Shown: positions 1 to 8,333 of the stretch, piece by piece | Position numbering within the stretch: position 1 is the stretch's first letter | How the letters are laid out: each line of letters begins with the position of its first letter | Source: Runella limosa DSM 17973 | Lineage (GTDB): Bacteria > Bacteroidota > Bacteroidia > Cytophagales > Spirosomataceae | Assembly: GCF_000482465.1 (NCBI RefSeq) | Contig: NZ_KI519429.1 | Coordinates: 62,001-126,000 of the forward strand | Direction: 5' to 3' | Length of the DNA stretch: 64,000 nt | Notes under the pieces: model-generated | The model's database searches: none | The model's input: the letters and a program-made list of their open reading frames with translations, nothing else | Told to the model about the DNA's origin: nothing | Position numbers and translations under genes: made by a program

Positions 1-1
1 C

Positions 2-178
2 AATCAATACTTCATCTATAACCTCATCGGTTATCTCCCACTTTGTGTGCTTTACGCCTACTGTGGTAGCATCGGTTACGACCAAAACAACTTTATGCTC
101 ACCCTAGGATGTTCTGTTTTGTTAGGAATTTGTTTTTGGTTTTTTGGAAAAAAGCTCACAAAACCCGCAAACGCCTAA
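2..178 (+). CDS. C-terminal end of an integral membrane protein (partial)
   Basis: The window opens inside a forward reading frame that runs to a TAA at 176-178. The visible 58 residues hold two hydrophobic stretches (about residues 3-24 and 31-50) followed by a short basic tail ending KKLTKPANA, so this is the last part of a multi-span membrane protein with a cytoplasmic tail. The first hydrophobic stretch, with its N-L-I-G-x-L-P pattern, vaguely recalls the last helices of VTT/DedA (TVP38-type) membrane proteins, but that is only a guess. The start and most of the protein lie outside the window. Confidence 0.55.
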   Translation, partial: NQYFIYNLIGYLPLCVLYAYCGSIGYDQNNFMLTLGCSVLLGICFWFFGKKLTKPANA

Positions 179-179
179 A

Positions 180-240
180 CTCCATTTGTCATCCCCCCCA
201 CTCGACATTCTGCAATCTGCATTCGACACTCACAATTGTC
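180..240. repeat. CGACATTCTGCA/ATTCGACACTC-type intergenic repeat fragment
   Basis: The short gap between the two convergent genes contains CTCGACATTCTGCA followed by a near-copy TCTGCATTCGACACTC. The same word pair occurs in several copies at 43230-43340 and as a trace at 54608-54632. It has no coding potential. It appears to be a dispersed short repeat of this genome. Confidence 0.5.
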
Positions 241-2443
241 TTAAATAGCTAATTTTCGCAATAAGATGGTCTTCCTGACTGCGCGTATCTAGGCGAGTGG
301 TTGATTGAAACTCCCGTTTGTTGAATACGATGTAAATAAACGACAACGGCTGGTATTCCCACGAAAGGCGGATGTTGTAATTATTGGCTTGGGTGTCGGT
401 ATTTCTTTGGTAAAAACCAATCAATTGCAAACGCGGATTTGCGGCAAAACGCCCTTCTATCGACCACAAATCAATGTTTTTAGAAGTATGATTGGCACCG
501 ACATTTTTGAAAGTATTCCGATTGTACCTTCCCGTGATTGAAACGTGCGGAATTGGCGCTACTAACATACTGAAGTTGGTCGTATTCAGTTTACCGTTAT
601 AATACGTTCCGTATTCACCGTTCCAATTAAAGCTTACTTTTTTGGAACCATCACTTCCCCAATAGACAGCATGGCGCGTATAATTATAGCTTCCTGCGTT
701 GATTTTTACCCCCAACGGACTAAACGACTCGGTCAAATACTGGTAAGTTGGTGTCATGATGTGACCCATAAAACCACCCGATTGCAGCATTATCCAAAAG
801 GGACTTAACCCGTACGAACGTTCAATCAAACGCCCTGTACTCGCTTGGTGGTAAAACTCAACCAACAAACTAGGCTCTACCGAACGGATGATTTTTTTGA
901 AAGGCACGTGCTTACCCCGATAAAACCAAAATATACCTGGGGTAGTCCCGATGACGTCAGAACGCGAAGTAAATCCAACCGCAGGGTTATATGATTTTGA
1001 AATGAGCGATTGCGTCCACCATATTTTCCATTGGTTGGTGGCGTAAAAATACTGTGCCGCACCCGCTGCACCCGTCACGTTGCCCTTCGTATCATGGCTG
1101 ACGTTAAGCATCCAATTGAGGGAATGCGCCTCGTCAAAGCGAACAAAACCGTCCACATTACCCACAATATTGGTATTTCCTGAATCATTTTTGACCGTTA
1201 CCAATGCCCCCAAACGACTTTGTTTGCCCAGGTTTTCGGAATAACGTCCGACAAAATAATTGGTCAGCGGCGAGGAGGCCGACCCTCGCTGACGGATATA
1301 CATGGCCCCGTAGTTTGTTTTGGCCGAACGACTCACAAAGCGCGCACCTGCATCAATTGGGATCGGATTACCTGTTCCGTCTAACCCAATTTGACGACTA
1401 AAAAACGGTTGAATGCGCATCGTTCCTCCCGACATATCCGACGCAGGCCCGATTCCAATCCCAAACAGCGAGGCATTTTCTAAGAAAAACTGACGACGCT
1501 CGGGAAACAACACCGAAAAACGTGTAACGTTGTTGACTTGTCGGTCGGCGTCGGCCTGCGCAAAATCAGTATTGAACGTCAAATCCAAGACCGCTCGCGA
1601 ATTTACCGCCCACTTTATCTCACCTCCTACTTTTACCGCCGCATCTTCGGGTTTTCGGCCGTCAATTTGTCGATAACGGTCGTAGGAAGTCAAAAAGTAA
1701 GGTTGTATGCGGACGTTGGCCGTGGGCAGAGGCGGTTGAAGCCCTTTGATGATACCCGCATAGTCCATACGCAAGACATTAAACGAACGTGGGAAAGGCG
1801 AAAACGCGTAGTTTTCGTTGGTCATGCGACGCCCACGATTAACATTAAAGCCCCAACTTTGGGTTTCTGTATCTGATTTTGCGTAACGTAATGTTTTCCA
1901 AGGAATGGCAAATTCGGCTACCCAACCTGAGTCCGAACGCGTCGTCCGAACCCGCCAAAGCCCATCCCAATCTAAGTCAATATACGTAGCATCAAAAGAC
2001 AAGAAATCGCGCTGCACGCCGTGGGGATTGGTGGTAAAGACCATCGCGTTTCGGCGGTCGTTGAAACCATCGATACTCATTCCCACAAAATCAGAGGTTC
2101 GGGTGTTAAAATCGCGCTTGAAATCAATAACGCGTACGGATTTTTTGCCCAAAGTATCGCGGTTAAAAACGCCCAAATACAGATAGTTTTGGTTGAATAA
2201 AGCCCGAATTTCGGTGTGGTGACGGGGTTTGTCTCCTTGGCGGGGGTCAACTTCAATAAAATCGCTTTTGGGCTTGGCCAACTGCCATTCTTTGTCGTTC
2301 AAATGACCATCTACTTTGAGGTTATTTGAAATCTTCACTGCCTCAAATTCTTTGCGAACCGAATCAGGTTTAAACAGTTGAACATCTTGCGAAAAACAGC
2401 AGAATGACAGCAGGCACAGTACCAGCGTAAAGGTATAATTCAT
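230..2443 (-). CDS. DUF5916 / family 9 carbohydrate-binding-like outer membrane protein
   Basis: A protein of about 737 residues. I take the start at ATG 2441-2443 rather than the in-frame ATG seven codons upstream, because the signal peptide MNYTFTLVLCLLSFCCFSQ begins there. The N-terminal third (about 30-220) has the family-9 carbohydrate-binding-like beta sandwich signature: VDGHLNDKEW near the start, then WRVRTTRSDSGWVAEFAIPW. The rest, with alternating aromatic strands and a terminal SYLRQL, looks like a membrane beta-barrel, the usual DUF5916 arrangement. Substrate is unknown. It stands alone, convergent with the truncated membrane protein on the left. Confidence 0.85.
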   Translation of the reverse strand: MNYTFTLVLCLLSFCCFSQDVQLFKPDSVRKEFEAVKISNNLKVDGHLNDKEWQLAKPKSDFIEVDPRQGDKPRHHTEIRALFNQNYLYLGVFNRDTLGKKSVRVIDFKRDFNTRTSDFVGMSIDGFNDRRNAMVFTTNPHGVQRDFLSFDATYIDLDWDGLWRVRTTRSDSGWVAEFAIPWKTLRYAKSDTETQSWGFNVNRGRRMTNENYAFSPFPRSFNVLRMDYAGIIKGLQPPLPTANVRIQPYFLTSYDRYRQIDGRKPEDAAVKVGGEIKWAVNSRAVLDLTFNTDFAQADADRQVNNVTRFSVLFPERRQFFLENASLFGIGIGPASDMSGGTMRIQPFFSRQIGLDGTGNPIPIDAGARFVSRSAKTNYGAMYIRQRGSASSPLTNYFVGRYSENLGKQSRLGALVTVKNDSGNTNIVGNVDGFVRFDEAHSLNWMLNVSHDTKGNVTGAAGAAQYFYATNQWKIWWTQSLISKSYNPAVGFTSRSDVIGTTPGIFWFYRGKHVPFKKIIRSVEPSLLVEFYHQASTGRLIERSYGLSPFWIMLQSGGFMGHIMTPTYQYLTESFSPLGVKINAGSYNYTRHAVYWGSDGSKKVSFNWNGEYGTYYNGKLNTTNFSMLVAPIPHVSITGRYNRNTFKNVGANHTSKNIDLWSIEGRFAANPRLQLIGFYQRNTDTQANNYNIRLSWEYQPLSFIYIVFNKREFQSTTRLDTRSQEDHLIAKISYLRQL

Positions 2444-2532
2444 GGATGAAGCGGAATTGGACACAAAAGAAATCGCAAGTTAGCACTTCTATTTCAATAA
2501 CCTTTCACCCAAACGAGGGGATATACGTCAGT

Positions 2533-2626
2533 GTGCCGTCGGATGCTCACATCCGACGCTCAATAAACATTTCGGTTATAAGTAACCGAAAACACAAAAC
2601 GTGCCGTCGGATGCTCACATCCGACG
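2533..2626. repeat. Two copies of a CTCA-loop palindrome
   Basis: Two identical 26-bp blocks (2533-2558 and 2601-2626) each start GTGC and contain a perfect 9-bp stem, CGTCGGATG against CATCCGACG, around the loop CTCA. The 42 bp between them are unrelated. The hairpins are not followed by a T-run, so they are not ordinary terminators. They belong to the loop-constant hairpin family seen at 14657, 37987, 39165-39241, 41909-42040 and 44412-44482. Confidence 0.8.
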
Positions 2627-2631
2627 AAAAT

Positions 2632-2840
2632 AAAAAGAGGCTTTCCAAAAAGTCTGGTATCACCAAATTATCTTCGGTTTCTGTTCAACCTCACCCCCTA
2701 AATCCCCCTCTCCTTTCTGGAGATGGGGACTTTTTAAGCCCTTCTCCAGAAAGGACGGGGCCGCCCGAGCGGAAGGGTTGGGATGAGGTTGAAACCAAAG
2801 AATATTTTGTAACCTGTGACTTTTTGGACAACCTCTTTTT
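2632..2840. repeat. Imperfect foldback element (about 95-bp arms)
   Basis: The left arm beginning AAAAAGAGGCTTTCCAAAAAG at 2632 is matched in inverse orientation by the right arm ending at 2840 (reverse complement AAAAAGAGGTTGTCCAAAAAG). Matching continues inward through TCGGTTTC/TTGGTTTC, TCAACCTCA and CCTTTCTGGAGA. The whole gap 2465-2858 is thus filled by the two small palindromes and this foldback. A forward reading frame that crosses it is not credible as a gene. Confidence 0.7.
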
Positions 2841-2858
2841 GCAAAGAAGTTCTTAGAA

Positions 2859-3416
2859 TTACTCTTCGTCTCCTTCGTCGTTACGAAACGAATAAAGCGT
2901 TGTATCGAGCTTGAGAGTGCCTTTGTTGAAGTTATTCACAAAATCAGTAATGACTTCTTCCGTTACTGCTTCTACATTCAGGCAAGCATCTAGTCCTACG
3001 CCGTACTCAAATTCCGTGTCGATTTCCAAATGCTCTTTCACTTTCACTTCTTCTTCTTCTTCAATCGCCTCAATCAGCTCAGTGATAAGCTCTTCTGCTT
3101 CTTCTTCCTCTTCGGGCTTGATTTTGTAGCCTGGGCCACGTTCATCCAACGGCAAGTATTTTGGGAATACTTTTTGAGCTTGCGCTACGGCTTTCTCGTA
3201 CACCAAACTGCTGTGGTGGAGGCGTAACGTATAAATAATGGCATCATAAATGACTTCTTGGCCTTTGTATTCGCCAACAAACTGAACGTGAGCCAGTTCG
3301 TCATTTTCTGCCATGCTTTCGTCTTCGTCATCGCAATGAACAAAGTTCATGCCTTCTTCTTTGCATTCCTCCCGTAGTAATTTTATTTCTTCGGGATTGT
3401 AACCTTCGTTTGTCAT
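2859..3416 (-). CDS. Acidic soluble protein of unknown function
   Basis: A protein of 185 residues with no signal peptide or membrane span. It is strongly acidic: an N-terminal HCDDEDESMAENDE segment and a Glu-rich central stretch (about residues 100-125) dominate. The middle (about 40-95) is mixed and probably folded, with a regular C-terminal domain ending in SFRNDEGDEE. I do not recognise a family. A TAATTTTG element 23 bp upstream of the ATG fits a Bacteroidota promoter, so it is probably transcribed alone, divergent from the CoA-transferase gene. Confidence 0.7.
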   Translation of the reverse strand: MTNEGYNPEEIKLLREECKEEGMNFVHCDDEDESMAENDELAHVQFVGEYKGQEVIYDAIIYTLRLHHSSLVYEKAVAQAQKVFPKYLPLDERGPGYKIKPEEEEEAEELITELIEAIEEEEEVKVKEHLEIDTEFEYGVGLDACLNVEAVTEEVITDFVNNFNKGTLKLDTTLYSFRNDEGDEE

Positions 3417-3438
3417 TGATAAGTAATTTTAGCCGCGG

Positions 3439-3446
3439 CAAAATTA
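3439..3446 (-). promoter_or_regulatory. Putative -7 element TAATTTTG
   Basis: The minus strand reads TAATTTTG, matching the Bacteroidota -7 consensus TAnnTTTG, 23 bp before the ATG of the acidic protein gene. No clear -33 TTTG was seen. Confidence 0.45.
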
Positions 3447-3471
3447 GCCGTTTTTAGGCAGCTATTTGTGT

Positions 3472-4545
3472 ATGACCTCATCATTTTTTACTAACCAGCT
3501 AAAAATCGTAGAGTTAGCCAGTGTTTTGGCGGGGCCTGCGGTGGGTATGTTTTTCGCTGAACTAGGCGCAAACGTCATCAAAATCGAAAATAAAAAAACG
3601 GGGGGTGACATGACTCGCTCGTGGAAACTCCCTTCCGAAAACCCCGCTTTGGCTACTTCAGCCTACTATGCCAGCGTCAATTGGAACAAGCAGGTATATT
3701 TTCTGGATTTGGAAGATACCACCGACCGCCAGCAAGCCTACGAACTGCTCCAAGACGCCGACATTGTCATTAGCAATTACCGCACGGCAGTGGCACAAAA
3801 ATTGGGGGTAGATTACGAAACTCTATCACAACGACATCCCAACCTAATTTTTGCCCAACTTAACGCCTTTGACGACACCAGCGAGCGCCCAGCATTCGAC
3901 GTAGTGCTGCAAGCAGAGGCGGGTTTTATGTTTATGAATGGAGAAAAAGAAGGCCCTCCCGTCAAAATGCCCGTGGCTTTGATTGACGTTCTGGCTGCTC
4001 ACCAGTTGAAGGAAGGAATATTGTTAGCCCTTCTGCGACGTTATCAAACAGGACAAGGGTCGTACGTTTCTACGTCGTTGTTTGAATCGGCAGTAGCTTC
4101 GCTCGTCAACCAAGCGACCAACTGGCTCATGGCGAATCACATTCCGCAGCGCATGGGCACCCAACATCCCAACATCGCCCCCTACGGCGACTCCTACGTT
4201 TGCCTAGACGGAAAAGTTATCTTGTTGGCGGTGGGTACTGAAAAGCAATTTAGGAACCTATGTCAAGTGATACAACACGACGAGTTAGTAGCGCTTTATC
4301 CGACGAACGCTTCTCGGGTTCAAAACCGCACCGCCTTGAACGAGGCATTAGCACAAGCCATCGGTCAACTGAATTCACAAGAACTTTTATCACAATTGGA
4401 AAAAGCGGGCGTTCCTGCGGCCTCCATCAGAAACATGCAAGAAGTGTTTGAAGTCCCAGCGGCGCAAGCGATGATTTTGGAAGAAAAACAGGCCGATGGC
4501 AGCGTCAGCAAACGCGTCAAAACCGTCGCTTTTGAGCTAAAATAG
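3472..4545 (+). CDS. Class III CoA-transferase (CaiB/BaiF family)
   Basis: A protein of 357 residues from ATG 3472; a TTG two codons upstream is also in frame but weaker. Family III CoA-transferases move CoA between carboxylic acids through an aspartyl-CoA thioester. The N-terminus LKIVELASVLAGPAVGMFFAELGA is the typical Rossmann-like start, and AFDVVLQAEAG (Asp143) is the expected catalytic Asp region. It lies at the low end of family length and lacks the usual insertion. Substrate cannot be inferred; the following lactonase gene is 46 bp away and may be cotranscribed. Confidence 0.88.
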   Translation: MTSSFFTNQLKIVELASVLAGPAVGMFFAELGANVIKIENKKTGGDMTRSWKLPSENPALATSAYYASVNWNKQVYFLDLEDTTDRQQAYELLQDADIVISNYRTAVAQKLGVDYETLSQRHPNLIFAQLNAFDDTSERPAFDVVLQAEAGFMFMNGEKEGPPVKMPVALIDVLAAHQLKEGILLALLRRYQTGQGSYVSTSLFESAVASLVNQATNWLMANHIPQRMGTQHPNIAPYGDSYVCLDGKVILLAVGTEKQFRNLCQVIQHDELVALYPTNASRVQNRTALNEALAQAIGQLNSQELLSQLEKAGVPAASIRNMQEVFEVPAAQAMILEEKQADGSVSKRVKTVAFELK

Positions 4546-4591
4546 TAGATTTTGCCGTAGGGCGTCCTTATACACCAAATCAATTAACCGA

Positions 4592-5485
4592 ATGAAAAAT
4601 ACCATCGCAATTTTAGCCCTTGCCTTTTTACCGTTGGTAAGCCACGCGCAAGAGGAAGTGAATCAACTGATAGCACCAGGCGCAACCCTTCAGCAAATTT
4701 CTAAGCAATTTAAGTTTACTGAAGGACCCGCCGTTGATAAAAAAGGCAATATTTTCTTTACCGATCAGCCCAACGACAAAATCTGGAAGTACGACACCGA
4801 AGGAAATTTGGGTGTGTACATGGAAAAAACGGGGCGTTCTAATGGCTTATTTTTTGACAAAAAAGGAAATATCATTTCTTGTGCCGACGAAAAAAATGAA
4901 ATGTGGCAAATTTCCTCTAAAGGCGAAGTAACGGTTCTTTTTTCGGGCTATCAGGGCAAAAAACTCAACGGCCCCAACGACCTCTGGATTACGCCCAAAG
5001 GGGGAATTTACTTCACCGACCCCTTTTATCCGCGTGATTATTGGGAACATAAAAAGCCTGAACAAGAAAAACAAAGTGTGTATTTTTTGCCTAAAGGCGC
5101 AAAAACGCCCATTTTGGTGGATGATAACCTGAAACAACCCAACGGCATTGTGGGAACGCCCGATGGCAAACACCTTTTTGTGGCCGACATCCGTGACCAA
5201 AAAACCTATAAATACGACATCAACAAAGATGGAACGCTCACCAATCGCCAACTTTTTGTGGCACAAGGCTCGGACGGAATTACGCTCGACAACCTAGGAA
5301 ATTTGTACATCACAGGGCGCGGCGTAACCGTCTATGACCCTACGGGAAAAAAACTAGGCAATATTCCGATTCCGTCGGGCTGGGTGGGTAATGTTTGTTT
5401 TGGCGGCAAAAACCGCAATGTGTTGTTTGTCACCGCATCAGAATCTATTTATACGCTCAAAATGCAAGTCAAAGGAGTTGAATAA
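4592..5485 (+). CDS. Secreted SMP-30/gluconolactonase-type lactonase
   Basis: A protein of 297 residues with signal peptide MKNTIAILALAFLPLVSHAQ. The six-bladed propeller family hydrolyses sugar lactones with one bound divalent metal. The metal-ligand positions are recognisable: Glu44 in FTEGP, Asn184 in QPNGI and Asp228 in SDGI, with the NGPND motif near residue 127. The stop is one base before the start of the sulfatase gene, so the two are almost certainly one transcript acting on exported sugars or sugar acids. Confidence 0.88.
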   Translation: MKNTIAILALAFLPLVSHAQEEVNQLIAPGATLQQISKQFKFTEGPAVDKKGNIFFTDQPNDKIWKYDTEGNLGVYMEKTGRSNGLFFDKKGNIISCADEKNEMWQISSKGEVTVLFSGYQGKKLNGPNDLWITPKGGIYFTDPFYPRDYWEHKKPEQEKQSVYFLPKGAKTPILVDDNLKQPNGIVGTPDGKHLFVADIRDQKTYKYDINKDGTLTNRQLFVAQGSDGITLDNLGNLYITGRGVTVYDPTGKKLGNIPIPSGWVGNVCFGGKNRNVLFVTASESIYTLKMQVKGVE

Positions 5486-5486
5486 C

Positions 5487-7028
5487 ATGAAAAGGCTCAT
5501 TTTTTCGGTCTTAATGCTGGGAATGGGTGTCGCTTGGGGGCAAAAAACACCCTCGCGTCCCAACTTCGTCATTATCATGGCCGACGACCTTGGTTTTAGT
5601 GACATTGGCTGCTACGGAGCCGAAATCAAGACCCCTAACCTCGACAAACTTGCTTCAAAAGGCGTAAAATTCACCCAGTTTTACAACGCCGCCCGCTGCT
5701 GCCCAAGCCGAGCGTCGTTACTGACGGGCATGTATCCGCACCAAGCAGGTATGGGGACGATGGTCGTGACCAAAGTCAAAGACCGCTCCAAAGAAACACC
5801 TACCCAAGGTTGGTTGAGCAAACAAACTGTAACGATGGCCGAATTACTCAAATCGGCAGGTTATCAAACCTATATGTCGGGCAAATGGCATGTGGGTGAA
5901 GAACGTCCAGATTGGCCTTTGCAGCGCGGTTTTGACCGCTATTTTGGACTTATTAGCAGAGCAACCAGTTACTACGAAGTACTCCCTGGGCGAATTTTGC
6001 TCGAAGACAACGAACCGTACAAAATCCCCGAAAAGTTTTATTTGACCGACGCCATTTTGGACAAAGCCATTGGCTACATTGACCAAAATCAAGGTTCCAA
6101 CCAACCGTTTTTTCTCTACGTTGCCTACACCGCGCCTCATTGGCCGCTTCACGCCCCCGAAGAAGACATCGCCCAATACCGTGGTAGCTACCTCAAAGGC
6201 TGGGATGCACTCCGCGCTGAACGCCTAAAGAAACAATATCAGTTGGGCGTATTTCCCAAAAAATATGCCCTTTCACCCAAAGAAGCCGACCTTCCCGATT
6301 GGTCTTCGGTGAGCAACAAAGACCAATGGGACTTAAAAATGGCGGCTTATGCTGCCATGGTCAGTCGCATGGATGCGGGTATTGGAAAAATCATGGACAA
6401 ACTCAAAGCCACGGGGCAATGGGACAATACGGTCATTGTTTTTCTGTCCGACAACGGCGCTTGTGCCGAAGTGCTCAACGACCGCGCCCAGCACGACCTC
6501 GGCGAAAAAGCTTATGCTGAATCGTTGACCAAAAAAGCGGGTGAAAAAGGTTCTTACACTACATACAGCAAAGAGTGGGCAGCTTTAGGCAATACGCCTT
6601 TTCGAATGTACAAACAATTTACGCACGAGGGTGGCATTGCTACTCCCATGATTGTGCATTATCCTGCGCTCGTCAAAAAACCATTTCAGACGCAGCAAGT
6701 AGGTCATATTATGGACATTATGCCCACTTGTTTGGAATTAGCAAAAGCAACCTACCCAAGCCAATACCAGCAAAATTCAATCAAGCCTTTGGAAGGGAAG
6801 AGTTTAGTGCCTATTTTGGAAGGGAAAACCCGTACTCCCCATCCTTATTTGGCGTGGGAACACTTTGACTGTCGAGCCGTTCGGCAAGGAAAATGGAAAT
6901 TGGTATGGTCCAAAGACACCAAAAAATGGGAACTTTACGATATGGAAAACGACCGTTCGGAACTTTACGACCTTGCCACCTCTCATCCTGCCAAAGTACA
7001 AGAATTAAAAGTTTTGTACAGCGAATAG
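5487..7028 (+). CDS. Secreted arylsulfatase (formylglycine sulfatase), apparently shortened by a stop codon
   Basis: A protein of 513 residues from ATG 5487, with signal peptide MKRLIFSVLMLGMGVAWGQ. RPNFVIIMADDLG supplies the metal-binding Asp pair (33-34), and CCPSRASLLTG (from Cys71) is the C-x-P-S-R formylglycine-forming motif, so a formylglycine-generating enzyme elsewhere must activate it. Domain order is normal. The frame ends at TAG 7026-7028, just where homologues usually carry the final Trp-containing helix; reading through gives TAKVGATKGE to TAA 7059-7061. The gene may therefore end ten residues early. It is coupled to the lactonase gene. Confidence 0.88.
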   Translation: MKRLIFSVLMLGMGVAWGQKTPSRPNFVIIMADDLGFSDIGCYGAEIKTPNLDKLASKGVKFTQFYNAARCCPSRASLLTGMYPHQAGMGTMVVTKVKDRSKETPTQGWLSKQTVTMAELLKSAGYQTYMSGKWHVGEERPDWPLQRGFDRYFGLISRATSYYEVLPGRILLEDNEPYKIPEKFYLTDAILDKAIGYIDQNQGSNQPFFLYVAYTAPHWPLHAPEEDIAQYRGSYLKGWDALRAERLKKQYQLGVFPKKYALSPKEADLPDWSSVSNKDQWDLKMAAYAAMVSRMDAGIGKIMDKLKATGQWDNTVIVFLSDNGACAEVLNDRAQHDLGEKAYAESLTKKAGEKGSYTTYSKEWAALGNTPFRMYKQFTHEGGIATPMIVHYPALVKKPFQTQQVGHIMDIMPTCLELAKATYPSQYQQNSIKPLEGKSLVPILEGKTRTPHPYLAWEHFDCRAVRQGKWKLVWSKDTKKWELYDMENDRSELYDLATSHPAKVQELKVLYSE

Positions 7029-7085
7029 ACGGCCAAAGTGGGTGCCACCAAAGGAGAATAATCTCCCGTTAGCCTTCCAACCTTT

Positions 7086-7910
7086 ATGCAACAGTTAGAA
7101 CAATTTTTACGCGAAATAGGCCCCGTTTACGCTGCTTTGATTGCCACTACATTTACGTGGTCAGTTACGGCGCTTGGCGCCTCCTTGGTTTTTTTCTTCA
7201 AAACCATGCACCGAAGTGTCCTCGATGCCATGTTAGGTTTTACGGGTGGCGTCATGGTCGCGGCCAGTTTTTGGTCACTATTAGCACCCAGCATTGAGCA
7301 ATCTGAAAAACTATTCCCCAGCGTCCCTTGGATGCCCGCTGCCGTGGGTTTTCTACTTGGCTCGCTGTTTATCTATTTTTTAGACAAATTTACCCCTCAC
7401 TTACACATCAATTTTGGAGAAAACGAGAGCGAAGGAATGAAAACACAATGGCACAAAACCACGCTGTTGCTGTTGGCTATTACCCTTCATAACATTCCCG
7501 AAGGATTGGCGGTGGGGGTATTGTTTGGCGCAGCTACCATCAGCGGCGGCGACCATTTGCTATCGGCGGCTATCACGCTTGCGATTGGCATTGGGATTCA
7601 GAACTTCCCCGAAGGATTTGCCGTAGCCATGCCGCTTCGTCGGCACGGGGTAAGTCGCTGGAAAAGCTTTTGGTATGGCCAACTATCCGCCATTGTTGAA
7701 CCCGTAGCGGGTGTTTTGGGGGCTGTCGCGGTCATTTATCTCCAGCCTGTTCTTCCTTTTGCCTTGGCGTTTGCAGCAGGAGCCATGATTTACGTGGTGG
7801 TGGAAGAAGTAATTCCCGAAACCCAACGTGACAAATACACCGACATTTCTGTGCTTGGTTTCATCTGTGGCTTTGTGGTCATGATGATCCTGGATGTTGC
7901 CCTTGGTTAA
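7086..7910 (+). CDS. ZIP family divalent metal transporter
   Basis: A protein of 274 residues with about eight membrane spans. The ZIP signature in the fourth span is intact (HNIPEGLAVG, His135 to Glu139), and a second metal-site motif NFPEG (173-177) follows in the fifth span. A modest loop with HLHINFGENESEG between spans 3 and 4 corresponds to the His-rich cytosolic loop of ZIP proteins. It resembles the GufA-type group, which imports zinc and other divalent ions across the inner membrane. It ends just before a strong hairpin terminator. Confidence 0.9.
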   Translation: MQQLEQFLREIGPVYAALIATTFTWSVTALGASLVFFFKTMHRSVLDAMLGFTGGVMVAASFWSLLAPSIEQSEKLFPSVPWMPAAVGFLLGSLFIYFLDKFTPHLHINFGENESEGMKTQWHKTTLLLLAITLHNIPEGLAVGVLFGAATISGGDHLLSAAITLAIGIGIQNFPEGFAVAMPLRRHGVSRWKSFWYGQLSAIVEPVAGVLGAVAVIYLQPVLPFALAFAAGAMIYVVVEEVIPETQRDKYTDISVLGFICGFVVMMILDVALG

Positions 7911-7935
7911 ACCATTTTGTATTCATACATACAAA

Positions 7936-7970
7936 AAGAAGGCCGTCGCTGCAATAGCGACGGCCTTCTT
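7936..7970. terminator. Bidirectional intrinsic terminator
   Basis: A perfect 15-bp stem (AAGAAGGCCGTCGCT) with loop GCAAT lies between the convergent ZIP and cold-shock genes. A-rich and T-rich flanks suit termination from both sides. Confidence 0.85.
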
Positions 7971-7994
7971 ACTCAATGATTTATATGATTAAAA

Positions 7995-8186
7995 TTAGAT
8001 AACTTTAACGTTAACCGCATTTAGACCTTTTTTACCATTTTCCACATCAAAAGACACATTGTCATTTTCACGAATATCATCAGCAAGGCCTGATACGTGT
8101 ACAAAAATGTCTGCGCCACCATTGGATGGAGTAATAAAACCAAATCCTTTGGTGTCATTAAAAAACTTAACTGTTCCTTCTTGCAT
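7995..8186 (-). CDS. Cold-shock domain protein (CspA type)
   Basis: A 63-residue single cold-shock domain from ATG 8184-8186 (MQEGTVKFFND). It carries both RNA-binding motifs, KGFGFI (RNP1) and DIFVHV (RNP2), and binds single-stranded RNA or DNA as a chaperone. An upstream in-frame ATG would add 15 residues with no counterpart in the family, so I reject it; that stretch is better read as 5' leader. A TAATTTTG element at 8287-8294 would give a leader of roughly 95 bases, as expected for cold-shock genes. Confidence 0.92.
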   Translation of the reverse strand: MQEGTVKFFNDTKGFGFITPSNGGADIFVHVSGLADDIRENDNVSFDVENGKKGLNAVNVKVI

Positions 8187-8286
8187 TGTATTATCTTTAA
8201 AGTATTGATTCTCAAAGGTAAGAATATACATTGGATATACCTAATTTATTCCTTTTTCTTTTGGTAAGTATTTTTCAGCCTGTGTC

Positions 8287-8294
8287 CAAAATTA
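8287..8294 (-). promoter_or_regulatory. Putative -7 element TAATTTTG for the cold-shock gene
   Basis: The minus strand reads TAATTTTG about 100 bp before the cold-shock ATG, which implies a long untranslated leader. The match to TAnnTTTG is exact; no -33 box is clear. Confidence 0.45.
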
Positions 8295-8333
8295 TTTTGT
8301 TTACCTTTAAAAAAAATAAAACCACCATTATAT

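Noticed and set aside
1538-1876. Forward 112-codon frame inside the DUF5916 gene
   Set aside because: It is antisense to a well-supported gene and shows no recognisable protein features.
2446-2856. Forward 136-codon open frame
   Set aside because: It runs through two palindromes and the foldback element, has no signal or domain, and overlaps the start of the DUF5916 gene in antisense.
5391-5486. Extended start of the sulfatase
   Set aside because: It overlaps the lactonase coding region; the signal peptide begins at ATG 5487.
7986-8333. Cold-shock leader as a defined thermosensor
   Set aside because: A long leader is likely, but no specific structure could be supported by reading alone.
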